64,000 nucleotides of DNA from Gammaproteobacteria bacterium (GTDB taxonomy: Bacteria; Pseudomonadota; Gammaproteobacteria; Nitrosococcales; Methylophagaceae). The position numbers and the translations under genes are program-made. The stretch lies in the NCBI GenBank assembly GCA_029248745.1, contig JAQWIT010000003.1, forward strand, positions 248,001-312,000, written 5' to 3'. Every line of letters starts with the position of its first letter. Position 1 is the stretch's first letter. Below, piece by piece: positions 1 through 9,951 of the stretch. Under the pieces are notes generated by a model, which was not told the DNA's origin, made no database searches, and was given only the letters and a program-made list of their open reading frames with translations.

Positions 1-915
1 GTATCGCTTGGCCTGAAACAAATGGGCGACGATCCTTGGAAAGACATTGCAAACCGATACCCGAACAGCAGCCGCATCCAAGGTAAAGTCACGAACATTG
101 CAGACTACGGTTGCTTTGTTGAAATTGAAGATGGTGTTGAAGGTCTTGTTCATATGTCTGAAATGGACTGGACAAACAAAAATGTACATCCATCCAAATT
201 AGTACAATTAGGCGATGAAGTGCCTGTGATGGTATTGGATATTGATGCAGAACGCCGTCGTATTTCATTGGGTATGAAGCAATGTCAATCTAACCCTTGG
301 GAAGAGTTTGCGATGACGCATAACAAGGGTGACAAAGTATCTGGTTCGATTAAATCAATCACTGATTTCGGTATCTTCATCGGACTAGATGGCGGCATTG
401 ATGGCTTGATTCACCTTTCTGATATCACTTGGGAAGAAGAAAACGAAGAAGTCGTACGTGACTATAAAAAAGGTGATGAGTTAGAAGCTGTTGTATTAGC
501 GATTGATCCAGAACGTGAGCGTATTTCTTTAGGAGTCAAACAATTACAAGATGACCCATTCTCTGAGTATATGTCTGAAAATCCACGTGGCAGTATCGTA
601 ACAGGTAAAGTCACAGAAGTTGATGCACGCGGTGCAACAGTTGAATTATCAGACGGTGTTGAAGGTTACATTCGTGTTGCTGACATTTCACGTGAACGGA
701 CTGAGGATGCAAGTAAAGTATTATCAGTTGGTGATGAAGTTGAAGCGAAGTTTACAGGTATGTCTCGTAAAGACCGGGCACTTACGTTATCTATTAAAGC
801 GAAAGATTCACAAGATGAAACTGAAGCATTGAAAGAGTACTCAAATGTCTCGGCAAGCAATAACACTACTTTAGGTGATTTGTTAAAAGAACAAATGGAT
901 CAAAAAGAGAGTTAA
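1..915 (+). CDS. rpsA: 30S ribosomal protein S1, 3' part (partial)
   Basis: This is the C-terminal half of ribosomal protein S1, which binds mRNA on the 30S subunit and helps unfold it for initiation. The frame is open from base 1, so the 5' end lies outside the window. Three S1 RNA-binding repeats are visible, at about codons 31-100, 116-187 and 202-275. They carry typical cores such as [30 protein letters not shown] and [15 protein letters not shown], and correspond to repeats 4-6 of a six-repeat S1. A strong hairpin terminator follows. ihfB comes next, as is usual in gammaproteobacteria. Confidence 0.97.
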   Translation, partial: VSLGLKQMGDDPWKDIANRYPNSSRIQGKVTNIADYGCFVEIEDGVEGLVHMSEMDWTNKNVHPSKLVQLGDEVPVMVLDIDAERRRISLGMKQCQSNPWEEFAMTHNKGDKVSGSIKSITDFGIFIGLDGGIDGLIHLSDITWEEENEEVVRDYKKGDELEAVVLAIDPERERISLGVKQLQDDPFSEYMSENPRGSIVTGKVTEVDARGATVELSDGVEGYIRVADISRERTEDASKVLSVGDEVEAKFTGMSRKDRALTLSIKAKDSQDETEALKEYSNVSASNNTTLGDLLKEQMDQKES

Positions 916-921
916 GCTAAG

Positions 922-955
922 AAAAGGAGCATCTGAGTGATTAGATGCTCCTTTT
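922..955 (+). terminator. rho-independent terminator after rpsA
   Basis: A 13-bp perfect stem (AAAAGGAGCATCT at 922-934 with AGATGCTCCTTTT at 943-955) has an 8-nt loop and ends in T residues, seven bases after the rpsA stop. The flanking A and T runs let it act in both directions. It separates rpsA from ihfB. Confidence 0.9.
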
Positions 956-1032
956 ATCTTAAGAAATTTGAAATAAAGCAGTGAATATAGAATCGGGGCA
1001 AAGCCTTGTCGCGGTTTTAAGGAATGCAAAAT

Positions 1033-1323
1033 ATGACAAAATCAGATCTAATTGAAATACTGTCCGAAAGACAATCATTATTGAACTACCGTGATGTCGA
1101 ACTAGCAGTAAAATTGATTCTAGAACAAATGAGTGAAAACTTATCTAACGGTGACCGTATCGAAATCCGTGGTTTTGGAAGTTTTACACTTCATCATCGT
1201 CCAGCCCGCGTAGGCCGAAACCCGAAAAGCGGTGAGTCAGTAACATTAGATGAAAAATACGTACCTCACTTTAAGCCAGGTAAAGAATTACGCGACCGAG
1301 TGAATAACGCGGCAGGCTTTTAA
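1033..1323 (+). CDS. ihfB: Integration host factor subunit beta
   Basis: IHF-beta pairs with IHF-alpha to form a sequence-specific DNA-bending protein used in recombination, replication and sigma-54 promoter architecture. The 96-residue product has the HU/IHF fold. It includes the [10 protein letters not shown] turn and the beta-arm GRNPKSG whose proline intercalates DNA, and ends near [15 protein letters not shown]. The ATG at 1033 was chosen over one at 1024 because AAGGA at about 1018-1023 is well spaced for it and the N-terminus MTKSDLIE matches the family. Its place behind rpsA is conserved. Confidence 0.95.
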   Translation: MTKSDLIEILSERQSLLNYRDVELAVKLILEQMSENLSNGDRIEIRGFGSFTLHHRPARVGRNPKSGESVTLDEKYVPHFKPGKELRDRVNNAAGF

Positions 1324-1331
1324 AAAGTGTT

Positions 1332-1718
1332 ATGAAATTCAGTCAAGAAGATCCGACTGATGCCCAGTTAGTAAAATCTTATGACGATCACGCGGTTGTC
1401 ATACAAACTGGAACAAGCACTGAGCTAACCACGTTATGTCAGCCATTCATATTGACAGCTGAAAAATGTGATTTACATACGCAGTTAAATCCTATCGCAA
1501 ACTTAGCCGAAGACGATATTGCCTACTTCAAATCTCATGACATTGAAATCATCATTTTAGGGCAAACGGATGTAACCAGAATCTCACCCCAAATTATTGT
1601 TCAATTGGCAAAACAAGCGATCGGTTTGGAACAAATGCCAATCGGTGCCGCTTGTAGAACATACAACTTACTCGTTTCAGAAGGGCGTCGTGTTGCCCTG
1701 TATATCGATTTCAGTTAG
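1332..1718 (+). CDS. Mth938-like / DUF498 family protein
   Basis: This 128-residue soluble protein belongs to the Mth938-like (DUF498, NDUFAF3-related) family, whose bacterial role is not established. The signature is in the C-terminal half: IEIIILGQT, then MPIGAACRTYNLLVSEGRRV, which matches the family's conserved GAACRTYN..EGR stretch. It starts 9 bp after ihfB and probably shares its transcript. About 300 non-coding bases separate it from the cco locus. The family call is firm; the function is unknown. Confidence 0.8.
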   Translation: MKFSQEDPTDAQLVKSYDDHAVVIQTGTSTELTTLCQPFILTAEKCDLHTQLNPIANLAEDDIAYFKSHDIEIIILGQTDVTRISPQIIVQLAKQAIGLEQMPIGAACRTYNLLVSEGRRVALYIDFS

Positions 1719-2018
1719 TCGATCCTGACTCCTCTTCGCAAACTGTCATTACAGCGGTTTGTATCACAGATAAAATAGTTTAATTTTTAATTTAATTACC
1801 AGTCATAACTTATTGAATAATCTTTGTTCATCAATACATACATACAATTTGAATATTATCTCTATTGACGCATTACTGCGCAAAGTGGAAAATACCACAC
1901 AAAATGAATGGTTAATAAATTAAGACAATAGTGAGTATTTACAAACAGATTGTTGTCTTAGGATGAAAGCTGGAGTGAAACACGCTAGCTATAAAGTCTT
2001 CAATAATATAGGTCGATA
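1719..2018. other. 300-bp intergenic region upstream of ccoN
   Basis: No gene is visible here. The stretch is very AT-rich and must hold the cco promoter. A TTGACG hexamer at 1865-1870 sits in an imperfect palindrome (TTGACGCATTACTGCGCAA, 1865-1883), with a weak AT-rich -10-like stretch about 17 bases on. No complete FNR/ANR site (TTGAT-N4-ATCAA) was found, only an isolated ATCAA half near 1830, although cbb3 operons are usually under FNR/ANR control. Confidence 0.4.
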
Positions 2019-3440
2019 ATGCAAGAGCAGCAGCAATATAGTTTCGAAGTGGTGAAGTGGTTCACTTACATGGCAGTTGTTTACTTCGTTATAGGGACGG
2101 GAGTCGGGGTATGGATAGCAGCTGAATTAGCATGGCCAGCACTGAATTTTGATAATCCTTATATTAGTTTTGGGCGACTAAGACCTGTCCATACAAATGC
2201 CGTTATTTTCGCTTTCGGTGGTTCGACCCTCATGGCATCAGCTTATTATGTTGTGCAACGGACATCTGGCGTTAGACTGTGGAGCGATAAGCTAGCTTGG
2301 TTCAGCTTTTGGGGCTGGAATTTGGTTATTCTAGGTGCTGTTATTACTTTGCCACTAGGGCTGACACAGTCAAAAGAATATGCTGAATTAGAGTGGCCAT
2401 TAGATATTCTGATTGCTGCAGTTTGGTTAGCCTATACATTCAACTTCATCATGACCTTATCTATACGTAAGGTGTCACATATCTACGTGGCAAATTGGTT
2501 CTTTTTATCCATGATGGTGATGGTCACGTATCTACATGTAGTGAATAGCCTAGTGATTCCCGTCTCACTCTGGAAATCTTATTCTATTTTTTCAGGTGTA
2601 CAAGACGCGATGATTCAGTGGTGGTGGGGCCACAATGCAGTTGGCTTTTTCTTAACCGCGGGCTTCTTAGGCATTATGTATTATTTCGTGCCCAAACAAG
2701 CGAACAGGCCGGTCTATTCCTATCGTTTATCTGTGGTTCATTTTTGGGGATTAGCCTTTGGCTACGTTTGGCTAGGTGCTCATCATTTACAATACACGGC
2801 CTTGCCCGATTGGACGGGGTCGTTAGGTGCTGCTATCTCATTAGCGATGATTATTCCATCATGGGGTGGGGCAATTAACGGCTTATTCACACTCAACGGT
2901 GCATGGGATAAATTAAGAACGGACTATACGTTACGTTTTCTGGTTGTATCTTTAGCCTTTTATGCCATGTCGACGTTTGAAGGGCCAGTAATGTCTGCTA
3001 AAACAGTTAATGCTCTATCGCATTACACTGATTGGACAATTGGCCATGTTCATTCTGGTGCATTGGGCTGGGTAGCAATGGTGTCTGTCGGCGCAATTTA
3101 TCACATGGTAGAAAAGCTATGGAATACCAAAGTCTATTCAGTCAATTTGATTAATATCCATTTTTGGTTAGCGACGATTGGTACAGTTCTCTACATTACA
3201 TCAATGTGGGTATCAGGGATTATGCAAGGGCTAATGTGGCGTGCTTATGACGAATACGGCAATCTAACCTATACCTTTGTTGAATCACTGGCAGAAATGT
3301 TTCCGTATTACGCAATGCGTACAGTGGGGGGCTTTATCTTCTTTCTTGGTGCCTGCCTCATGTTATTCAATATTACGGTGACAATTAGAAAAGTCGAAAC
3401 CAATCCGGCGAGTGATATGTCTAACGTGGCGGTTATCTAA
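2019..3440 (+). CDS. ccoN: cbb3-type cytochrome c oxidase subunit I
   Basis: CcoN is the catalytic, membrane-embedded subunit of the high-affinity cbb3 oxidase; it reduces O2 to water and pumps protons. The 473-residue product has about 12 membrane segments. Expected metal ligands are visible: H58 and H345 for low-spin heme b, H343 for heme b3, and H205, H255 and H256 for CuB, with Y249 as the likely cross-linked tyrosine. The motifs are [26 protein letters not shown] and [10 protein letters not shown]. All positions are offset by two from the well-studied Pseudomonas stutzeri enzyme. It heads ccoNOQP. Confidence 0.97.
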   Translation: MQEQQQYSFEVVKWFTYMAVVYFVIGTGVGVWIAAELAWPALNFDNPYISFGRLRPVHTNAVIFAFGGSTLMASAYYVVQRTSGVRLWSDKLAWFSFWGWNLVILGAVITLPLGLTQSKEYAELEWPLDILIAAVWLAYTFNFIMTLSIRKVSHIYVANWFFLSMMVMVTYLHVVNSLVIPVSLWKSYSIFSGVQDAMIQWWWGHNAVGFFLTAGFLGIMYYFVPKQANRPVYSYRLSVVHFWGLAFGYVWLGAHHLQYTALPDWTGSLGAAISLAMIIPSWGGAINGLFTLNGAWDKLRTDYTLRFLVVSLAFYAMSTFEGPVMSAKTVNALSHYTDWTIGHVHSGALGWVAMVSVGAIYHMVEKLWNTKVYSVNLINIHFWLATIGTVLYITSMWVSGIMQGLMWRAYDEYGNLTYTFVESLAEMFPYYAMRTVGGFIFFLGACLMLFNITVTIRKVETNPASDMSNVAVI

Positions 3441-3441
3441 T

Positions 3442-4122
3442 ATGTCAGAACAACAAGATAAAAAAACTATTTCTATACAGGAGCGTCTAGAAAAAAACAT
3501 CTGGGCTTTAGTATTGGCTACCGCGATGGTGTTGTCTGTAGGAGGTATTGTTGAAATCGTTCCTCTATTTTATTTGAAAACCACATTTGAAGACCAAGTA
3601 CATCCAGAATACGAAGAGTTATTGGGAGTACGGCCTTATACCGCGTTGGAATTGGCAGGCCGCGATATTTACCAACGTGAAGGCTGTTATTTGTGTCATT
3701 CACAAATGATCAGGCCTTTTAGGGATGAAAAAGATCGTTATGGCCACTATTCGTTGGCGGTGGAATCTAAATATGATCATCCTTTCCAATGGGGATCAAA
3801 ACGAACAGGACCTGATCTTGCTAGAGTTGGGGGGAAGTATTCAGACGAATGGCACATCCAGCATATGTTGGATCCAAGATCAGTCGTGCCAGAATCAGTC
3901 ATGCCAAGTTATCCATGGCTGAAAACGTCAAAAATTGATGGCTTAGGCATGGAAAAAAGACTAAAAGCGATGAAAGTGTTAGGCGTTCCCTATACCGAAG
4001 ATGATATCCGTACTGCGGCTATTGACGTCGAGGGTAAAACAGAAATGGATGCGATGGTGGCCTATTTACAAGTGTTGGGCACAATGGTGAAGTTCCAACC
4101 TGGTAGAGATTATCGTGACTAA
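3442..4122 (+). CDS. ccoO: cbb3-type cytochrome c oxidase subunit II (monoheme cytochrome c)
   Basis: CcoO is the membrane-anchored monoheme cytochrome c that passes electrons to CcoN. The 226-residue product has one N-terminal membrane helix (about residues 20-44) and one heme c site, CYLCH at 82-86, with a later methionine in SVMPSYPW as likely axial ligand. The ATG at 3442, directly behind the ccoN stop, gives MSEQQDKK; an upstream in-frame ATG inside ccoN (3412) is less likely. The 3' end overlaps ccoQ. Confidence 0.96.
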   Translation: MSEQQDKKTISIQERLEKNIWALVLATAMVLSVGGIVEIVPLFYLKTTFEDQVHPEYEELLGVRPYTALELAGRDIYQREGCYLCHSQMIRPFRDEKDRYGHYSLAVESKYDHPFQWGSKRTGPDLARVGGKYSDEWHIQHMLDPRSVVPESVMPSYPWLKTSKIDGLGMEKRLKAMKVLGVPYTEDDIRTAAIDVEGKTEMDAMVAYLQVLGTMVKFQPGRDYRD

Positions 4123-4324
4123 ATTACAAGCGTATTTTCAGACAGATTGGCAAGCGATGACAGCAACGGACTGGGTTGGGCTTATCATCAATGTCGTGAT
4201 CTTCATTGCGTTATTGGTTTTGTTTTACTGGGTATTCAACCCAAAAAATAAACAAAAATTAGAAGCACATCGGCACTTACCCTTTAGAGATGAAGGTAAA
4301 TCATCTGGAAAAAAGCATGGCTGA
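4115..4324 (+). CDS. ccoQ: cbb3 oxidase small subunit CcoQ/FixQ
   Basis: CcoQ is a small single-span protein that stabilises the cbb3 complex, especially the CcoP interaction. The 69-residue product has one membrane helix (about residues 22-41) followed by the family's [12 protein letters not shown] stretch and a basic tail. It starts with GTG at 4115 inside the last codons of ccoO, an 8-bp overlap that suggests translational coupling. It also overlaps the start of ccoP by a few bases. The product's order in the operon (N-O-Q-P) is the standard one. Confidence 0.9.
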   Translation: MTKLQAYFQTDWQAMTATDWVGLIINVVIFIALLVLFYWVFNPKNKQKLEAHRHLPFRDEGKSSGKKHG

Positions 4325-5273
4325 AAAAGAAGAATACGAAAAAGTAAAAGATACTGGCCATAATTGGGATGGCATTACTGAATTGGACAATCCTCCACCA
4401 AGATGGTGGCTTAACGCTTTGTATCTAAGTGGTTTATTGGTGTTAGTTTATTTTATTCTTTATCCGTCATTACCTTTGGTTAATGACAGTACCAAAGGGT
4501 TATTAGGCTGGACTCAAATTAGGGAATATAAGCAAGATTTTGCAGCAATAGAGCAACGCCGAGCACCATATGAAGAAAAGTTTGCTCAAATGAGTATTAC
4601 AGAGGTGCTTGAAGACCCAGAGATGCTAAATTACATTCGTGCCTCAAGCAAAGTGCTTTATGGCGACAACTGTGCAGCTTGTCATGGTATTGGTGGTCAG
4701 CCTCCTCAAGCTGGGACCTATCCTGTTTTAGCAGATGATGACTGGCTGTATGGAGGTACGATAGACGATATTATGATGAGCATTGCGAATGGTAGAATTG
4801 GCCAGATGCCTGCTCATGACGGCGCGTTGACAGAACAAGAGGTTACGGATCTAACGCAGTTTGTCATAGACAGTGCTAATAGTCTTCCTAATGAAGCGGG
4901 TCGTATATTGTATGACCAATATGGTTGTGCAATGTGTCATGGCGATGATGCAAAAGGTGACAAATATGCTGGTTCAGCCGATTTAACAGATAAGATCTGG
5001 CGTTTCTCAGATACGGAAGAACAAATACGCCGCACTATCTTACATGGTGTTAATGATGGTTTTGATCCCCAAACTCGACTAGCTGTTATGCCTCAGTGGA
5101 GCGAAAAAATGGCGATCAAGTTAGAAATTAAAGCAGATGTCATTAATGCGGGTGAAAAGGTAGAAGAAATAAACTGGAAAGATGAATTAAATGGCAATGA
5201 GTCTGAACGGTTATCTGAAAGCGATATAAAGAAATTAGCGATTTATGTGCACCAATTAGGTGGTGGAGAATAG
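4317..5273 (+). CDS. ccoP: cbb3-type cytochrome c oxidase subunit III (diheme cytochrome c)
   Basis: CcoP is the diheme cytochrome c that receives electrons from soluble or membrane c-type cytochromes. The 318-residue protein has an N-terminal anchor (about residues 32-54) and two heme c motifs, CAACH at 119-123 and CAMCH at 204-208. The start at 4317 (MAEKEEYEK) has a GGA element seven bases upstream; the in-frame ATG at 4290 is an alternative. It ends the ccoNOQP structural operon; the assembly genes begin about 100 bp later. Confidence 0.95.
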   Translation: MAEKEEYEKVKDTGHNWDGITELDNPPPRWWLNALYLSGLLVLVYFILYPSLPLVNDSTKGLLGWTQIREYKQDFAAIEQRRAPYEEKFAQMSITEVLEDPEMLNYIRASSKVLYGDNCAACHGIGGQPPQAGTYPVLADDDWLYGGTIDDIMMSIANGRIGQMPAHDGALTEQEVTDLTQFVIDSANSLPNEAGRILYDQYGCAMCHGDDAKGDKYAGSADLTDKIWRFSDTEEQIRRTILHGVNDGFDPQTRLAVMPQWSEKMAIKLEIKADVINAGEKVEEINWKDELNGNESERLSESDIKKLAIYVHQLGGGE

Positions 5274-5380
5274 CGTTAGCAGTCTTTAACGACTAACTTT
5301 GTAGCATATAACAATAATAAATCAGAATATTAAGGTCGAGTGCCATTAAGACGAGTTAATATTCTAACTAGGTAAGCCAA

Positions 5381-6802
5381 GTGAGTGAATCTGGGCAACA
5401 AAATCAAAAACAAGCAGATAATATTTATCAGCAAACAGCCGATTGGCAACTTAATACCGGTGATATAAAGATCGTAGCTAAACGTCTGTTAGGACGTTTT
5501 AGAAGCCTAAAATGGCTTGCAATGTTGACGTGGCTACCCTTTTTTTTAGGCCCCTATATACGCTGGAATGGTCAACAGGCTATCCTCTTCGATATCCCAA
5601 ATAGACAGTATCATTTCTTTGATTTAACGGTTTATCCACAAGATCTATGGATGCTGGCCTTAACTTTAGTCTTTTTTGCTATTTTATTGGCAGCCGTTAC
5701 CAGTGTGGCGGGTAGAATATTCTGTGGTTACTTTTGTTTTCAAACGGTTTGGGCAGATATATTCACTTTAATTGAAGGAAAGTGTGAAGGTCAAACACCG
5801 AGCCAAGCCAGTAAATTCAATTCTACGCCATGGACCTTGAACAAGTTATTGAGAAAAACCGTTAAACACAGTTTATGGTTATTAATAGCCTTGCTAACCG
5901 GCCTGTCATTTACTGCCTGGTTCACAGATGCATTTCAACTTTGGCACGATTACCTGACTTTAGAAGCGGCCTTACCGGCCTGGATAGCATTAGCCGTTTT
6001 TACAACCGGTACGTATGTTTTAGCTGGGTTTATGCGAGAGCAAGTGTGTTTGTGGTTATGCCCTTATGCCAGAATTCAAGGCGTTATGGTGGACCAAGAT
6101 ACTATTCTGCCGCATTATGATCAGGCACAAGGTGAACCGAGAGCAAAACTAAGAAAGAGTGCTATAAAAGAAGATAAAGGTAGTTGTATAGATTGCAATT
6201 TGTGCGTAGCTGTTTGTCCAACAGGCATCGATATTAGGCAGGGCCAACAATTAGGATGCATCACCTGTGGACTCTGTATCGATGCGTGTGATGATGTTAT
6301 GACAAAAACAAATCAGCCGACAGGATTGATTCGTTATGCTTCCCATAAAGAAATTCATCACGATGCCAAACCTGTACAATTGTATAAGCGCCCAAGAGTC
6401 ATGGTTTACATCACAATAATGCTATTGGCACTGACAGGGGTGGTATCAGGCGTAACGGGTCTTTCTCCAGCAGAATTTAATGTGTTGCATGAGCGACAAC
6501 CTCTTTTTGTACGTTTAAGTGATGGCACGATTCAGAATAAATACACCTTAAAGCTACTCAACAAAACGCAACAAAATATGTTTGTGACAATCGATATTTC
6601 TGGTCTAGCAGGTGCTACATTGCATCAAGTAAAAATGACAGAAATTGAACCTGGAAAGGTCTTACCATTGACTGTGTTTGTTAGGTTACCAGAGGCTAGA
6701 TTGGAATCTGAAATTACGTCTATCACGTTTATTGCTAACATGAATGGCGAGATAGATAATAACTTAACTTATCAAAGTATGTTTCTAGCACCTAAACTAT
6801 AA
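5381..6802 (+). CDS. ccoG: cbb3 oxidase accessory Fe-S protein CcoG/FixG
   Basis: CcoG is a membrane Fe-S protein of cbb3 assembly, reported in other bacteria to act as a cupric reductase feeding Cu(I) to the copper chaperones. The 473 residues include several membrane helices. There is an early cysteine motif, GRIFCGYFCFQTVW, and two ferredoxin-type clusters, CIDCNLCVAVCP and CITCGLCIDAC, near residues 266-308. A C-terminal periplasmic immunoglobulin-like domain follows (from about residue 370). It starts with GTG at 5381 and begins the ccoGHIS set. Confidence 0.95.
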   Translation: MSESGQQNQKQADNIYQQTADWQLNTGDIKIVAKRLLGRFRSLKWLAMLTWLPFFLGPYIRWNGQQAILFDIPNRQYHFFDLTVYPQDLWMLALTLVFFAILLAAVTSVAGRIFCGYFCFQTVWADIFTLIEGKCEGQTPSQASKFNSTPWTLNKLLRKTVKHSLWLLIALLTGLSFTAWFTDAFQLWHDYLTLEAALPAWIALAVFTTGTYVLAGFMREQVCLWLCPYARIQGVMVDQDTILPHYDQAQGEPRAKLRKSAIKEDKGSCIDCNLCVAVCPTGIDIRQGQQLGCITCGLCIDACDDVMTKTNQPTGLIRYASHKEIHHDAKPVQLYKRPRVMVYITIMLLALTGVVSGVTGLSPAEFNVLHERQPLFVRLSDGTIQNKYTLKLLNKTQQNMFVTIDISGLAGATLHQVKMTEIEPGKVLPLTVFVRLPEARLESEITSITFIANMNGEIDNNLTYQSMFLAPKL

Positions 6803-6818
6803 ACGATGTGTTCACAGA

Positions 6819-7319
6819 ATGATTTCACAAAAAAACAAAGAGGCAATGAAAAATCCATGGGTGATAGGCCTATTATTGAGTTTTACAATTTTTTTGATTG
6901 GTAACGTCACATTTATTTATTTGGCATTTAGCCAAGCACCAAATTTAGTGTCTAGTGACTTTTATGAACGTGGCGAGCGTTATGAACAAACGCTAAGAAA
7001 GGCACAAAATGAAAAGCAATTAAATTGGACAGGTGTTTTAATGGCACCATATCAGATAAATCGAGATAAATTACAAACTTATGATGTCGTTGTACAAGGT
7101 AAAGAATCGCAGGTTATATCACCCAGCAGAGTCATTTTACACGCTTATCGACCTTCTGACGCTAGCGCGGATTTCCAAATTGAATTTGTTAGGCAACGGC
7201 CTGGCTTTTACCAAGCTAATATCGCATTTCCATTACAAGGTAGTTGGGATGTGATTGTAGAAGTAAAACAAAATGAACAACGTTTTTTACTAACCAAACG
7301 TCTGACAGTTTCGCCCTAA
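6819..7319 (+). CDS. ccoH: FixH/CcoH family assembly protein
   Basis: CcoH is a small membrane protein needed for stable cbb3 assembly. The 166-residue product has one N-terminal membrane helix (about residues 13-37, after NPWVIGLLLSF) followed by SSDFYERGERYEQTLRKA, the family's conserved YY.kG..y-type stretch, and a periplasmic beta-rich domain. It lies 16 bp after ccoG and 7 bp before ccoI. FixH proteins are poorly conserved, so the call rests on both sequence and position. Confidence 0.9.
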   Translation: MISQKNKEAMKNPWVIGLLLSFTIFLIGNVTFIYLAFSQAPNLVSSDFYERGERYEQTLRKAQNEKQLNWTGVLMAPYQINRDKLQTYDVVVQGKESQVISPSRVILHAYRPSDASADFQIEFVRQRPGFYQANIAFPLQGSWDVIVEVKQNEQRFLLTKRLTVSP

Positions 7320-7326
7320 GATAGAG

Positions 7327-9771
7327 ATGTCTGCTACTTGTTATCACTGCGGTTTAGATCTGCAAGCCGAATCTACATTTTCCGCAGTTATAGGGAATAG
7401 CGAGAAATCATTTTGCTGTCACGGTTGTCAGACCGTTTGCCAAACGATATATGATGCCGGGTTAGCCAGCTTTTATCAGAAGGCGCCAGAGACACAAATA
7501 CTAACCCCTCCAGCCGAAGACTTTGAATATAGTGATACGTCATTTTATGATTTAGAAGAAATCCAAGCTGACTATGTGAATCAGCAAGGTGAATTTAATC
7601 AGATTGAGTTATTGGTTGAGAATATCCACTGTGCTGCCTGTGTTTGGTTAATAGAAAAGTCTTTAAATGCGCAAGAAGGCCTAGAAGAAGCTCATGTGAA
7701 TTTCACGACTAAAAGGCTAAAGGTAGCCTGGCGGCCAAAAGATTTAAAGCTATCTAAAATATTCAAACTATTACAACAGATAGGTTATCAAGCGACACCT
7801 TTCGATAGTGATGAAGCGGAACAACAAGAGATAGCGACACATCGACAATTGGTTTATCGCATGGCTTTTGCAGGTTTTGCCATGATGAACATGCTTTGGG
7901 TATCCATTGCCTTATACACAGGTGCGGATCAAGGCGAATTCAAAATGTGGTTCTATTGGATTAGCTTTATCATTGCGACCCCAACTTTTTTATATGCTGG
8001 ATATCCTTTTATCAAACAGGGGCTAGGAGGACTAGTCAGGCGACAATTAACAATGGATTTACCCATTGCCATCGGTGCGACAGTAACCTATGCCTATTCG
8101 ACTTATGTATTGTTAGCACCAAGTAGTACAGGGCATATTTACTTTGATACTGTTGTGAATTTCCTTTTTGTCATCCTGGTCGGCCGTTATTTTGAAGCAG
8201 CAGCGAAAAGGAAAGCGTTGTCAGAGACCCATCGACTAATGACTTTACAGCCCAAACTAGCTACACGCATAGAAGCCGGTGAAAGTCAGGTCATCTCTAT
8301 AAAAACAGTGAAGGAAGGCGACATAGTTTTAGTGAAGCCAGGAGATAGTATTCCCGTTGATGGTAAGGTCATCTCAGGCGAAAGTGCGGTAGACGAATCA
8401 ATGTTAACAGGGGAATCCATTCCCATTGTAAAAACAGTGGGTGAGCACGTGATTGCTGGCAGTATTAATACTGAAGGGGCCTTGAAAGTCCAAGTAGAGC
8501 ATATATTAAACCAAACGGCCCTAGCCAAAATGTTACTGTTGATGGCTCAGGCGCAACAAGATAAAGCACCTATTCAGGCCTTAGCAGATAAAGTGGTGCC
8601 ATGGTTTGTTTTAGCCACGATAAGTTTAGCGGTTGTCACCTTTTTAATCTGGTATCGGATTGATGTCGAAAAAGCGTTATTAGCAGCAACATCTGTTTTA
8701 ATCATTACTTGTCCTTGTGCTTTAGGCCTGGCGACCCCGATGTCGATGGCAATCGCAACGGGAGTAGCTGCAAAAAATGGTGTAATACTAAAAAGTGGTA
8801 TGGCATTGCAGCAATTAGCACGTGTAAATCATATGATATTTGATAAAACAGGGACTATTACACAAGGAAAGTTAAGTTTGTGTTACAGCGAGCCGTCAGA
8901 GGGGGATACAGCGGAAAGACTATTACAAATAGCCGCCTCACTTGAGTCCTATTCGGAACATCCAATAGCAACAGCTATCGTGAGAGAGGCCAAAAAGAAA
9001 AACCTAAGTTTACAAGTCATAACACATTTCCAGAATGTGCCAGGCAAGGGTGTCAGTGCAGATATTGGGCAACAGCATTACTACATAGGCACACAAAACT
9101 ATCTTGAGGAAATCGGGGTGGAACTGGCTCCGAAATGGCTGGAAATGTTACAAAAGTGTGAACAAGAAGCGATTAGTACGATATTTATTGTTGAGGATAA
9201 TGTTGTTTCTGGCATGATGGGATTTCGCGATAAATTGAGGCCAGATGCGAGCTTGACGATAGATACACAAAGAAATGAGGGGCTTTTTGTCGAGGTGCTA
9301 AGTGGTGATAAAAAAGCAGTCGTCAAGGCAATGATGAAGAGGTTAGGTGGTTTAAATTACCAAGCCGAATTGTTACCAGAAGATAAAGTACGATTCATTA
9401 AAGCGAGACAGCAGCAGGAGAAGGTCATAGCAATGATTGGAGATGGCATTAATGATGCTGCAGCACTAACACAAGCTGATGTGGGCATTGCCATGTCCTC
9501 TGGTGTTGGAATGGCGGTTGAAGGTGCAGATATAGTATTGCCGCAAAATAAGCTGGCGAGTTTGTTAGTTGTTAAACATCTTGCAGAGAAAACCGACAAG
9601 GTGATTAAACAAAATTTAATGCTGTCGTTGAGCTATAACATCATTATGGTGCCTTTGGCCATGATGGCAATGATTAACCCACTAGTCGCTGCCGTAACCA
9701 TGCCAATCAGTTCACTATTTGTTATTGCAAATGCTAGCAGAATACAAACTAACAAAAAGGCTTCACGTTAA
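7327..9771 (+). CDS. ccoI: Copper-translocating P-type ATPase CcoI/FixI
   Basis: CcoI exports Cu(I) across the inner membrane for insertion into cbb3 oxidase. The 814-residue protein starts with a cysteine-rich segment (C5, C8, C30, C31, C34, C38), typical of FixI-type ATPases. A heavy-metal-associated domain with CAAC at 102-105 follows. Then come the actuator TGES (361-364), the membrane metal site CPC (462-464), the phosphorylation motif DKTGT (506-510) and the hinge GDGINDAAAL. The stop overlaps the ccoS start by one base (TAATG). Confidence 0.96.
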   Translation: MSATCYHCGLDLQAESTFSAVIGNSEKSFCCHGCQTVCQTIYDAGLASFYQKAPETQILTPPAEDFEYSDTSFYDLEEIQADYVNQQGEFNQIELLVENIHCAACVWLIEKSLNAQEGLEEAHVNFTTKRLKVAWRPKDLKLSKIFKLLQQIGYQATPFDSDEAEQQEIATHRQLVYRMAFAGFAMMNMLWVSIALYTGADQGEFKMWFYWISFIIATPTFLYAGYPFIKQGLGGLVRRQLTMDLPIAIGATVTYAYSTYVLLAPSSTGHIYFDTVVNFLFVILVGRYFEAAAKRKALSETHRLMTLQPKLATRIEAGESQVISIKTVKEGDIVLVKPGDSIPVDGKVISGESAVDESMLTGESIPIVKTVGEHVIAGSINTEGALKVQVEHILNQTALAKMLLLMAQAQQDKAPIQALADKVVPWFVLATISLAVVTFLIWYRIDVEKALLAATSVLIITCPCALGLATPMSMAIATGVAAKNGVILKSGMALQQLARVNHMIFDKTGTITQGKLSLCYSEPSEGDTAERLLQIAASLESYSEHPIATAIVREAKKKNLSLQVITHFQNVPGKGVSADIGQQHYYIGTQNYLEEIGVELAPKWLEMLQKCEQEAISTIFIVEDNVVSGMMGFRDKLRPDASLTIDTQRNEGLFVEVLSGDKKAVVKAMMKRLGGLNYQAELLPEDKVRFIKARQQQEKVIAMIGDGINDAAALTQADVGIAMSSGVGMAVEGADIVLPQNKLASLLVVKHLAEKTDKVIKQNLMLSLSYNIIMVPLAMMAMINPLVAAVTMPISSLFVIANASRIQTNKKASR

Positions 9772-9950
9772 TGGAAGTCATTTATGGTTTATTGCCAGGA
9801 ATGCTGATACTGGGTGTGGTTGGCGTTGTGGTGTTTATCTGGGCCGTTAAAACTGGTCAGTATGATGACTTAGATGGCGCGGGGCATAGGGTGTTACTAG
9901 ATGATGAAGATGAAGCAGAACAAAATAATGAGCAGGAAAAATTAAAGTAA
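9771..9950 (+). CDS. ccoS: cbb3 oxidase maturation protein CcoS
   Basis: CcoS is a small single-helix membrane protein required to mature the heme and copper cofactors of CcoN. This 59-residue gene begins with ATG at 9771, overlapping the ccoI stop. The translated start is MEVIYGLLPGMLILGVVGVV, one membrane helix, followed by FIWAVKTGQYDDLDGAGHRV and an acidic tail. The WAVKTGQYDDLDGA stretch is the family signature. It completes ccoGHIS. Confidence 0.93.
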   Translation: MEVIYGLLPGMLILGVVGVVVFIWAVKTGQYDDLDGAGHRVLLDDEDEAEQNNEQEKLK

Positions 9951-9951
9951 C

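Noticed and set aside
1719-2018. FNR/ANR box before ccoN
   Set aside because: Only an ATCAA half-site is present; the partner half scores two of five positions.
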